Shown here piece by piece: positions 39,706 to 48,541 of a stretch of DNA of 64,000 nt; position 1 is the stretch's first letter, and each line of letters opens with the position of its first letter. Below the pieces are notes generated by a model. It made no database searches. It saw nothing but the letters and a program-made list of their open reading frames with translations, and was not told the DNA's origin. Where the stretch lies: contig OY821747.1 of assembly GCA_963682055.1 (NCBI GenBank), forward strand, positions 25,604,126 to 25,668,125. The letters run 5' to 3'. The DNA is from Primula veris (Eukaryota; Streptophyta; Magnoliopsida; Ericales; Primulaceae). The position numbers and the translations under genes were made by a program.

Positions 39706-40409
39706 TTTCATAGTATTCCTAGGCGTTCCTTCGGTAACACGCCATGTTGGGAATTTCATAGTATTCCTAGGCACTTCGGCCATGTTGGGAATTTCATAGT
39801 ATTCCTAGGCGTTCCTTCGGTAACACGCCATTTACGGAATTTCATAGTATTCCTAGGCACTTCGGCCATGTTGAGAATTTCATAGTATTCCTAGACGTTC
39901 CTTCGGTAACACGCCATTTACGGAATTTCATAGTATTTCTAGGCACTTCGGTCATGTTGAGAATTTCATAGTATTCCTAGACGTTCCTTCGGTAACACGC
40001 CATTTACGGAATTTCATAGTATTCCTAGGCACTTCGGCCATGTTGAGAATTTCATAGTATTCCTAGACGTTCCTTCGGTAACACGCCATTTACGGAATTT
40101 CATAGTATTCCTAGGCACTTCGGCCATGTTGAGAATTTCATAGTATTCCTAGACGTTCCTTCGGTAACACGCCATTTACGGAATTTCATAGTATTTCTAG
40201 GCACTTCGGCCATGTTGAGAATTTCATAGTATTCCTAGACGTTCCTTCGGTAACACGCCATTTACGGAATTTCATAGTATTTCTAGGCACTTCGGCCATC
40301 TTGAGAATTTCATAGTATTCCTAGACGTTCCTTCGGTAACACGCCATTTACGGAATTTCATAGTATTCCTAGGCACTTCGGCCATGTTGGGAATTTCATA
40401 GTATTAGTA
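39706..40409. repeat. compound tandem repeat, ~87-bp unit, about eight copies
   Basis: Two sub-units alternate. Both open with GGAATTTCATAGTATTCCTA. The longer (~48 bp) continues GGCGTTCCTTCGGTAACACG and the shorter (~39 bp) GGCACTTCGGCCATGTTGA. Eight of each are visible, with few changes. The array lies exactly between the stop of the last antisense ORF and the gag-pol stop, that is, in the 3' untranslated region of the retrotransposon. Confidence 0.92.
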
Positions 40410-40541
40410 GACAGCATAATAATATATTTTATTCATTCAAAAGAAGAAAGATAATGCCATTAAGCAAGAAGGGTAAGGTAGCACTTGTACTTGTATTCGG
40501 AGCATTGCCTATACGTAGTACTTCTTTAAGTTAGCCACATT

Positions 40542-43500
40542 CTAAGAATTCTTTTCCCCTCGGCTGTTGGCGAACAGGACGCTTTTGATTTTGTAAGAGA
40601 CTGGACTTGTTTGCTTGACGATTTCGTATGGGCCTTCCCAGGTAGGGCTTAGTTTGCCATGTATTTCGTTGCGGGTATAGACCGTCACTCGTCGCAGCAC
40701 CAGTTCTCCTACCATGAATTCTTTAGACCCTTTTACTCTCTTGTCATAGGTTTGCTTCACGCTTTGTTGGTACTTAGCTAGGGTAAGGGCCGCTATCTCT
40801 CGTTTCTCGTCTATCATGTCGAGCTCTTCTCTCATTCTTTGTTCATTATTTCCCTGCTCGACCAACGTCGTTCGGAGCGTGGGTAGCCCGATCTCTGTCG
40901 GTATGATGGCCTCAACACCGTATGCTAAGCTAAACGGGGTTTCCTTGGTGCCCGTCTTGGGTGTAGTTCGGCACGACCATAAAACGTTGAGTAGCTGCTC
41001 GGGCCACCTCCCCTTTGCCTGTTCAAGGGTGGTCTTGATGCCGTCAAATATTGTTCGGTTTGACACTTCGGCTTGCCCGTTCCCTTGTGGGTATGTCGGC
41101 GTCGAATAGAATTTTCGGATACCGAGTTCCTCGTACCACAGCTGTAAATTGGCATCTTTGAACTGGGTTCCGTTGTCGGCGACTATAGCGTACGGTATAC
41201 CGAACCTAGTTATGATGTATTCCCAAATGAATTGTTTGACGTTGCTGGCTTTGATTTCTCGGAGGGGTTTAGCTTCCACCCATTTGGTGAAATAATCAGT
41301 CGCAACGATCAGATATTCCACATTCCCAGGTGCTCTTGGGAGTTTACCGACCAAATCAATTGCCCATTGAGCGAACGGCCATGGTGCTGATACCGGGGTC
41401 ATCATAGATGAAGGGAGCCGTGGTATCTTGGCGAATCGTTGGCACTTGTCGCATCGTTGGACGTATGCATCGGCGTCTCGCTTGATATAGGGCCACCAAT
41501 ATCCTTGGGTCACTGCCTTGTTTGCAAGGGATCGCCCTTTGATGTGTGCTCCGCAAGATCCTTCGTGGATTTCCTCCAAGACCGGCAGTTGTAGCTCGGT
41601 CGGGACGCACAGTAGATGTGGTCCCCGGTAACTGGATTTGTATAGTTTATCGTCCTCGGATAGCCAGAAGCGAGGAGCTTTTCTTGTAATTTTCAGCGCT
41701 TTTATCTTGTCGACCGGAAGCGTTCCACTTCGCAGATAATGGGTCATGTCCTCCATCCATCCTAGTTCGTACTGTATCGATGTCACCCGGTTTACCCTTT
41801 TTATTATGCTCGGGGTCGGCAGTAGTTCCACTGTGATCGACCGGGTGTCGGTCAATGTTAATGTCAAGGCTAGGGTGGCCAATGCATCGGCATGTGCATT
41901 CTCGGTGCGATTGATTCTTACTAACTCGCACTGTTCGAAGGTTGCCATCAAGCTTTGGACTTTCTCTTGGTAGAGGATCATTCTATCATCTTTCGCTTGG
42001 TACTCGCTGATGGCTTGATTGACGATGAGCATGGAGTCTGAGCTTGCAATTAAGTGGGAGCATCCGAGGGACCGGGCAATAAGCATGCCATTTATCATGG
42101 CCTCGTATTCTGCCTCATTGTTGGTAGCTCGGAAGCCCAGTTTTATGCTTTTTTCGATGATTGCTCCCTCTCTAGACTTTAGGACGATCCCTGCTCCTGA
42201 TCTGTCCTTGGTGGTTGATCCGTCGACATGTATCTGCCAGTGTGATTGTGGAGAGAGTGCCAAAGGCTCGTCATAGCCTTCGGTGAATTCTGCGATGAAA
42301 TCGGCCAGGACTTGTCCCTTTATGGCATGGCGGGGTGCGAACTCGATATGAAATTGGGATAGCTCGACCCCCCAGGCGACAACTCGGCCGCTAATGTCCG
42401 TCCGTCGAAGTGACTCTTTAATATGAAATTTTGTGTATACCCGGACCTGATGAGCTATGAAATAGTGTGGCAACTTCCTGGTTGCGACGACCAATGCCAG
42501 GCACAGCTTTTCCAAGGGTAGATAACGTGTTTCGGCTTCGACCAGAGTCTTGCTGACAAAGTAGATCGGAAATTGTTCGCGACCTTCTTCTCTTAGGATG
42601 ACCGCGCTCACAGCTGTAGCGGAAACTGCTAGGTAGCATGACAGAATGTCTCCTCTGTTCGGCCTTACTAGCAGTGGCAATGTCCTCAAGTACTCTTTGA
42701 GATTGTTGAATGAATCTTCACATTCCGGGTCCCAGACGAATTTTCTATCCTTCTTGAGTGATTCGAAAAATGGCCGTCCCTTATCTGCGGATCGGCTAAT
42801 GAACCTGCTCAGCGCGGCCATCATTCCCGTGAGCTCTTGTACCTGTTTCTTATTCTTGGGCGCTGCTAGGTTTCGTAGAGCCGTTATTTGATCGGGATTA
42901 GCCTCTATTCCTCGTCGGCTAACCATATGCCCCAAGAATTTCCCTTTGCTGATGCCAAATGCACACTTGCTCGCATTGAGTTTCAGTTTGTGCTCGCCCA
43001 GCGTTCGGAAAACGTCCCTGATATCTTGAAGGTGGGATGTGGCTCTTTCGCTCTTGACGACCATGTCGTCTATGTATACCTCCATCGTCTTCCCTATATG
43101 ATCTCGACATACTCTTGTTATCATCCTTTGGTATGTTGCTCCCGCATTGCGTAGGCCGAACGGCATTACCGTATAGCAATAATTTCCCAAAGGTGATATA
43201 AACGAAGTCTTTTCTTGATCTTCGCGGGCGAGGGGAATTTGATGGTATCCTGAATATGCGTCAAGGAAGGTCATCCGTTCTGCCCCCGCAGTTGCGTCCA
43301 CCAGTTGATCAATCCTCGGAAGGGGAAAGTGGTCCCTCGGGCAGGCTTTGTTGAGGTTTGTGAAGTCTATACATACTCTCTCCTTCCCGTTCTTCTTAGG
43401 GACGACAACCGGGTTGGACAACCATTTTGGATAGTAAACCTCTCTTATGGCTCCAGCCTCCAATAACTTTTGTACTTCAGCGATTATAGCTGCTCTGTGC

Positions 43501-46427
43501 TGTACAGACACTTTCCTGCTCCTCTGTGCTATCGGCTTGTACTCGGTGTTTACACTTAGGTGGTGGCATGCCGTATTGGGGTCTAGGCCCGGCATATCCT
43601 TAGGACTCCAGGCGAATTTATCAGTGTTGTTGAGAAGGAATGCTTTCAACTCCTCGGATTCCCGTTTTGGAAGGTTGTCGCCGAGGAGGAAGTAATGCTC
43701 CTCGTCCATACCTGGTATATACACCTTCCTGAGTGTCTCTCGTACTTGTTCTTCGACAACCCTTTCGGCTTTGGATATTTGGTTGATCAGCTTCTTGGTG
43801 CTGGTGGGTTGTTCCACCATGCTTCGTTGTTTTTGGAGAGTCGCGGTGATTTCCTCGCAGCGTCTTGAATCCTCTTGACATCCTCTGGCTGTCTCGATCT
43901 CTCCCCTGTCATTTGGGTATTTGACCTTTTGGTGATAGGTCGAGGGTATGGCCTTCATGGCATGTAACCAAGGTCGGCCCAATATTGCATTGTGACCGGA
44001 GTGGTCATTAACCACTAAGAACTCCACGGGAACCGACACGGACCCGGTTGTGACACTGAGGACGATCTTACCCAACGGTTTAGTCGTTTCGGAGATGAAT
44101 CCGATCAGTGTGACGTCAGTAGGCCGTAGATCTTGCAGCTTGAGTTCCATTTTGTCGAAGAGCTCCCTGTACATGATATCACAAGAGGCTCCTTGGTCGA
44201 CAAGTACCCTGCCGACCGTGTCTAGGCCAATTTGAACTCGGAGGTTAATGGCGTCTCCATGGGGGTAAATCACCCCTTCTTCGTCAAGATCCGAGAAAGA
44301 AATGGGCGGAAGTCGTCGTTGTGTGCATTGTCGTTTAAAGCTCGACGCCTGTGATGCCTTGGATACTTGGCCAAAGTGGGCCAACTGCCGTTGTCGCGAT
44401 CGTTCCCCGCCTGGACCCTTGGGTCTTGTCATATGAACGACGTTGATCGTTTTGCCTTGCCGGTTGTCGGATCCTTCGATGGCCAGTTGTTTGCCTTTAT
44501 TCCCAGCTCCTTTGATGAACTTGGCTAGGTATCCTGCATCGCCCCACTGGTTCATTCTCCATCGCAGGTTACGGCAATGCTCAGTGAGATGGCCGTGATC
44601 CTCGTGATATGCGCAGAAGAGTTTGGAATCTCTCTGATTGGGGGGAGAGATGATCGGTTGTGGTCGGGAATACCAACTTTCCCTGCATATATCCTTGAGG
44701 ATATCTTCAGCAGATAGGTTGAAAGTGTATCGCAGCTCGACCGGTCCGAAAGTGTTTCGGTGTTCCCTCTCTTGGGGCCGAACTTGTTGAAATGGCTTGG
44801 GTGGCATCGGGTAGGTGAGCTGGAGCGGTTTATGTTCGTTGGTCGGTGTTGGGTATGCGATCTGGAGCGGTTTGGGCTCTAGTGCTCGTGGTCGCTCTAC
44901 CCTGCTATGGACCTCGGGCTCTTTGCCCTTTCTGGTCGGTTGGAATGCTTCTTCCTGGTTATTCCTAACTCTTTTGCGACCCACCTGTGCCTCGCGGACC
45001 GACTCTCTTCTCGGTAGAGTTCGGTTGAGGAAACGCAGTTCGTCGTTTTTATCGGTGAGGTGGGTACAATAGGCTAGCAGGGAATCAGTGGTCGGGAAGT
45101 TTTTGCCTATGAACTTCCTTCTCGCCCAATAGCAATTAGGGATGGAATTGATAAAGTTTTGGATGGCTATATTATTGGCATATCGTGGAATCTGGTTTGC
45201 TACGTCGATAAAACGTATGCAGTAATCGTTGAGCCTTTCATTTGGCATCATCGCCATTTTAAGAAGGGTTTCGATACTAACCTTCTTTTTCCGATGAGCA
45301 GCGTATCGGGTGGAGTATGCTCTTAGCAATTCTGCCCAGTTTCTAATGGAGCCGCGTGGTAAGTTATGATACCATGACGAAGCCTCTTGACCCAAGCTGT
45401 TTTTGAAAAATTTGCACATCAGTGCATGGTCATCACTCCACAGTTCCATCTTCGTCTTGTAGTGCCTCAGATGGTCGATAGGGCAACTCTTCCCATCATA
45501 GAGCCTGAATTCGGGGATGACGAATCCCATAGGATTGCGGTACCGCGTGATCTGTTCAGCACATGGGGTTTCTTGGCATACGTTCCAAGCCTGTTGGAAC
45601 GCGTCATCCGTGACTTGGTAGGGGGGAGGGTATCCTCCCTGATGTGGTGATGGGCCATATCCTTCCCCGATCCTGTATTCGGGATATCTACCGTCCTTCG
45701 TGTTTGTGTGGACACGTTCCATATGAGTGTTCGGATGGACGATAGTTATTGGGACATTGCCCCCTTGGTGGGGGACTCTTGTATCGGGTCGCCGACCCGC
45801 TGCCTCTAGGGCGGCCCTGTAGGCAGAATCTTCCACTTCATGGCGTGGGTCCTTGTCGGGTTGGATAACTGGCAATACGATGCCGGCCGCTGTCATGGCC
45901 GTCATGCATGCCGCCAGCTGAGCTTGTAGCTGGGCGTAGTTCCTTTCATCGGCTAACGGAACAACATGTTGTACCTCCACCGTGGGTGGTGTAATCATCC
46001 TCGGAGAATTAGTCGGTAGTCGGGGCGACTGTCCGAGTACATGATCCTCGGGCATGCCAAACTGATGAGCTTCGTCCGTTTGTAAACGAGCACCGGAGTT
46101 GACCGAGGCTGTAGGCAAAGGGACTCTTGAGCTCGGCCCTGCTTGGGACCCGGTTAAGCGTCTTCGTGCACGCCTTAATACGGGCACGTCTTGTTCGTCC
46201 TCCGAGGACGAAAGGTGTTCGTCGACAATCCCTTCGATGAAATGTCGGGGTGGTTCGACCGGTTGTTCTTGGTTGACGTAGGAGGTTGTTGGTTGGTTTC
46301 CGGATTGGATAGCTTCATATCTGTCGCGGATAGCGAGTAGATCGTCGAGGTCTTGTTGGCTAATTTGCGTGTTTTGGTTATTGGTTTCTACTATCTCGGG
46401 ATGGGTTTCCTCTACATTGGTAACCAT
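40542..46427 (-). CDS. gag-pol polyprotein of Tat-type Ty3/gypsy element, 1961 aa
   Basis: One uninterrupted frame. Domains in order: disordered N-terminus; retrotransposon gag about 300-470; zinc-binding CAYHEDHGHLTEHC at 605-618; aspartic protease around Asp744 (VDQGASCDIMY); reverse transcriptase about 990-1175 with Asp1056 and YIDD at 1118-1121; gypsy RNase H about 1260-1340; archaeal-type RNase H about 1396-1520 with Asp1402, Glu1440, Asp1464 and Asp1514; integrase with an HHCC zinc finger near 1620-1663 and DD35E residues Asp1691, Asp1751 and Glu1787. It makes the capsid and enzymes for reverse transcription and integration. The first RNase H lacks its aspartates (LAVSATAVSAV, VYTKFH), so the second probably supplies the activity. 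There is no frameshift or stop between gag and pol. Several plus-strand ORFs over this gene are shadows. Confidence 0.97.
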   Translation of the reverse strand: MVTNVEETHPEIVETNNQNTQISQQDLDDLLAIRDRYEAIQSGNQPTTSYVNQEQPVEPPRHFIEGIVDEHLSSSEDEQDVPVLRRARRRLTGSQAGPSSRVPLPTASVNSGARLQTDEAHQFGMPEDHVLGQSPRLPTNSPRMITPPTVEVQHVVPLADERNYAQLQAQLAACMTAMTAAGIVLPVIQPDKDPRHEVEDSAYRAALEAAGRRPDTRVPHQGGNVPITIVHPNTHMERVHTNTKDGRYPEYRIGEGYGPSPHQGGYPPPYQVTDDAFQQAWNVCQETPCAEQITRYRNPMGFVIPEFRLYDGKSCPIDHLRHYKTKMELWSDDHALMCKFFKNSLGQEASSWYHNLPRGSIRNWAELLRAYSTRYAAHRKKKVSIETLLKMAMMPNERLNDYCIRFIDVANQIPRYANNIAIQNFINSIPNCYWARRKFIGKNFPTTDSLLAYCTHLTDKNDELRFLNRTLPRRESVREAQVGRKRVRNNQEEAFQPTRKGKEPEVHSRVERPRALEPKPLQIAYPTPTNEHKPLQLTYPMPPKPFQQVRPQEREHRNTFGPVELRYTFNLSAEDILKDICRESWYSRPQPIISPPNQRDSKLFCAYHEDHGHLTEHCRNLRWRMNQWGDAGYLAKFIKGAGNKGKQLAIEGSDNRQGKTINVVHMTRPKGPGGERSRQRQLAHFGQVSKASQASSFKRQCTQRRLPPISFSDLDEEGVIYPHGDAINLRVQIGLDTVGRVLVDQGASCDIMYRELFDKMELKLQDLRPTDVTLIGFISETTKPLGKIVLSVTTGSVSVPVEFLVVNDHSGHNAILGRPWLHAMKAIPSTYHQKVKYPNDRGEIETARGCQEDSRRCEEITATLQKQRSMVEQPTSTKKLINQISKAERVVEEQVRETLRKVYIPGMDEEHYFLLGDNLPKRESEELKAFLLNNTDKFAWSPKDMPGLDPNTACHHLSVNTEYKPIAQRSRKVSVQHRAAIIAEVQKLLEAGAIREVYYPKWLSNPVVVPKKNGKERVCIDFTNLNKACPRDHFPLPRIDQLVDATAGAERMTFLDAYSGYHQIPLAREDQEKTSFISPLGNYCYTVMPFGLRNAGATYQRMITRVCRDHIGKTMEVYIDDMVVKSERATSHLQDIRDVFRTLGEHKLKLNASKCAFGISKGKFLGHMVSRRGIEANPDQITALRNLAAPKNKKQVQELTGMMAALSRFISRSADKGRPFFESLKKDRKFVWDPECEDSFNNLKEYLRTLPLLVRPNRGDILSCYLAVSATAVSAVILREEGREQFPIYFVSKTLVEAETRYLPLEKLCLALVVATRKLPHYFIAHQVRVYTKFHIKESLRRTDISGRVVAWGVELSQFHIEFAPRHAIKGQVLADFIAEFTEGYDEPLALSPQSHWQIHVDGSTTKDRSGAGIVLKSREGAIIEKSIKLGFRATNNEAEYEAMINGMLIARSLGCSHLIASSDSMLIVNQAISEYQAKDDRMILYQEKVQSLMATFEQCELVRINRTENAHADALATLALTLTLTDTRSITVELLPTPSIIKRVNRVTSIQYELGWMEDMTHYLRSGTLPVDKIKALKITRKAPRFWLSEDDKLYKSSYRGPHLLCVPTELQLPVLEEIHEGSCGAHIKGRSLANKAVTQGYWWPYIKRDADAYVQRCDKCQRFAKIPRLPSSMMTPVSAPWPFAQWAIDLVGKLPRAPGNVEYLIVATDYFTKWVEAKPLREIKASNVKQFIWEYIITRFGIPYAIVADNGTQFKDANLQLWYEELGIRKFYSTPTYPQGNGQAEVSNRTIFDGIKTTLEQAKGRWPEQLLNVLWSCRTTPKTGTKETPFSLAYGVEAIIPTEIGLPTLRTTLVEQGNNEQRMREELDMIDEKREIAALTLAKYQQSVKQTYDKRVKGSKEFMVGELVLRRVTVYTRNEIHGKLSPTWEGPYEIVKQTSPVSYKIKSVLFANSRGEKNS

Positions 46428-46486
46428 TGTCGCTCGTCTGGCAGAGTATTGGTATTCGAATTCTAAACTAGTTGGGAACTAGATGA

Positions 46487-46504
46487 TTCCCACAGACGGC
46501 GCCA
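46487..46504 (-). other. primer-binding site
   Basis: Two bases inside the 5' LTR the element reads TGGCGCCGTCTGTGGGAA. The first nine bases match the complement of the 3' end of plant tRNA-Asp (CGGCGCCA), after which the match is poor. Position and TGG start are right for a minus-strand primer site. Confidence 0.75.
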
Positions 46505-46506
46505 TT

Positions 46507-47074
46507 TGATAAAGCCATAACTTTGGTCGGTCGCGTTAGGCTTTTCAACAATGATATAATGGTAAATCAACCGTGAATAAAGGATACTTCCTGATCTTTA
46601 TTATTGCTCGGATTATTGTCCTTGTTCGGACTATTACATTTGCTCGGATTAGTATTTCGGTTTTACAATTGTGCTCGATATGACTATTTAATCTCTCGTC
46701 TTGATCTTTCTCCCCTTTTATTCGGTGCTCGGCTGTCTTTTCTCGGTTTATTTCTCGAAGTGATATGCTTTGGTTAGTTTCTCTCTTTTCTTAACTTCTC
46801 TCTATATTTTTTGGATAGATTTTCTGGTCCTTTTCTAGGAGGGGTAGTTGGCTATTTATAGGCAACTGCGCCTTCTAGGATATTGACAAATGTCTTCATC
46901 CCAGGGATTTTTCAGACATGGGTCCCCCTTTGATTGGGCTTGGGCTTTTAATAGTAAAACCTCAATTCCTATAAAAAGTATGGGACGACCCATTTAAGCA
47001 TTGGATACCCATTTATAAGGTGGGTTAATTATTACCCAAATAGAATATTCGGGTCTGATTTTTATGTTCTATCA
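46507..47074 (-). repeat. 5' LTR of the gypsy element, 568 bp
   Basis: It runs TGATA...TATCA. In element orientation, TATAAATAG (46860-46852) drives the genomic RNA and AATAAA lies at 46602-46597. It is 98.8% identical to the 3' LTR. Confidence 0.97.
46852..46860 (-). promoter_or_regulatory. LTR TATA box
   Basis: TATAAATAG on the minus strand, about 215 bases into the 5' LTR. It is identical in the 3' LTR (30198-30190). Confidence 0.65.
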
Positions 47075-47079
47075 GTCAC
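47075..47079. repeat. target-site duplication GTCAC, right copy
   Basis: Exact copy of 29840-29844. Confidence 0.95.
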
Positions 47080-47399
47080 GTTAATAAAGCTTCTCCATTC
47101 AAAAATTCAGATGATATAATAAATGACTCAATAATGACTAGTTTTAATTTCATCTATGAGAGCTAGTAATAGTATTATCTACTTACTCGAAGATAACTTC
47201 GTACTACTATAAAGAATAAATGACAGTGAGGGGTAATTTAGGATAGAACTTTCTTAACCACAAAAAAAATAAAATTGATAGGTTTTTACATGTACCAAAT
47301 ACGGAGTATTTGTCTTTATCTTTAACAATTATCTGTTCTTACTAACATACATCAATTGAGTCAAACTAGGAGCTAATTTCACCACTAAACTAGTGCTAT

Positions 47400-47735
47400 T
47401 ACGCTGATAAAATGGCATTTTGTGGATGGAAATTAAAGTGGACTCATTTGGCTTAAAAACTTCTGACCTTTTCATGCCACAAAATCCCAAAAATAGAGCT
47501 TTAAAGCTACCCAACCAAATGTGTTGCAAATGTTTAGCATTTAAATCCAGTAGTGTCGTGGAACGGTTTTTCTCGTAATTATAGGGTTGTTTAAATGTCA
47601 AATTTTATATAAAAAAAGTAATATACATGATAAGATCGGGTTTTTCTCAATATAGGATGTTTGAGTCCCTTTCTGCCCACTAATAGCTTATCATTGATCA
47701 AATTAGTTTAAAAGTTGCAACCAAACAAGTTCTTA
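47400..47735. mobile_element. MITE-like element(s) (GTTTGGTTGCAGC family)
   Basis: Contains GCTTTAAAGCTACCCAACCAAATGTGTTGC and, later, AGTTTAAAAGTTGCAACCAAACAAG, the family's end. The span suggests two partial copies. It lies upstream of the DUF1262 gene. Confidence 0.45.
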
Positions 47736-47984
47736 GAAACCACCCTATCCGACTCATAATCACTAAACTGACTTTTGTTGGCTACATAATATTTTGCCTC
47801 TTACACCAACGGTGCCATACGGAAACAGAAACTAGGCAAGTGCGTATTCAGTAAATTTGAAAGGAAAAAAAAAGGTAAAAAGTAAGCGGGAACAATTTTG
47901 GCCCGATAAATATATATGTCCAATCTTTTAATATTTTTGGTTGCTCCTAAAATACAAAACAATAAAATTAAAATAATATTTTCG

Positions 47985-48065
47985 TTAAAGAGTATCGAAC
48001 TCATGACCAACCATTTGAAATCATAATGCACAACCAATATGCCGATGTAACAAAATATAAATGAA
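47985..48065 (-). mobile_element. tRNA-derived SINE-like fragment
   Basis: On the minus strand a box A-like TATTGGTTGTGCATTATG is followed after about 25 bases by a box B-like GAGTTCGATACTC. The spacing is typical of tRNA-type internal promoters. No tRNA fold was apparent. Confidence 0.35.
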
Positions 48066-48408
48066 CAGTTACTTGATATTATTTCGTACAAAATTACTTA
48101 ATATATTAGAAATATGTTGACGTATTGATCATAAAAAAAAAATCCGAATACTTGCGGGAGGCCCAAACCTTACTAAACTTGGGCAGGGCGGACCTGGTGG
48201 GAACAATGCTTGAAATTTTAGACTAGGAAACAACTGTGATTTATGAGACCATGGATTTGCTCAAACAACCATACTGGTTTATAAAGGGCCTCAACAGGCA
48301 CTAAAAGAAGTGGAAAATGAGATAGGTCTGTGCTTTTCTCTTTGTATCTTTTCTAGCTTTACATTAGTGGCATGTTTGTACCAACTTTATCATTTTCCAT
48401 CACACAAC

Positions 48409-48417
48409 TATATAAAA
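48409..48417 (+). promoter_or_regulatory. TATA box of the DUF1262 gene
   Basis: TATATAAAA lies about 130 bases before the ATG at 48542, within the usual range for plant promoters. Confidence 0.6.
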
Positions 48418-48541
48418 CATTGCCATGCATCTTTTATTAAAGATTATCCACCATAGTAGCTTAACAATAAAGAAACAATCATACAAAACTTCCATTATTT
48501 CATTTACAACTCTTTTACCCCTAAGCTTGTGAGTTGTGAAT

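Larger units (their letters stand above)
29845..47074 (-). mobile_element. complete 17.2-kb Ty3/gypsy LTR retrotransposon, Tat-type, with antisense gene cassette
   Basis: The element has two 568-bp LTRs, a 5-bp target duplication GTCAC (29840-29844 and 47075-47079), a primer-binding site, an open gag-pol of 1961 codons on the minus strand, and about 10 kb between pol and the 3' LTR. The 5' LTR is the right-hand one. A second, archaeal-type RNase H after the gypsy one marks the Tat lineage (relatives of Ogre, Retand and Grande). The long pol-to-LTR region carries plus-strand genes. With 7 differences in 568 bp between LTRs (1.2%), insertion is recent, roughly half a million to one million years at usual plant rates. 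The intact pol suggests it could be autonomous. Confidence 0.95.

Noticed and set aside
39706..40409. CRISPR-like array
   Set aside because: Regular repeats, but they are head-to-tail without unique spacers and lie in a plant retrotransposon.
43447..43695. Plus-strand ORFs over the gag-pol region
   Set aside because: Shadows of the strongly conserved pol frame; no independent support.
29845..47074. Integrated pararetrovirus or endogenous retrovirus with an envelope gene
   Set aside because: LTRs, target duplication and integrase show an LTR retrotransposon; no movement or envelope-like protein is seen, and the extra ORFs are soluble coiled coils in antisense.
48536..48541. GTG start for the DUF1262 gene
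   Set aside because: The ATG six bases later gives the family's MYATRPLS start; plant nuclear genes rarely use GTG.
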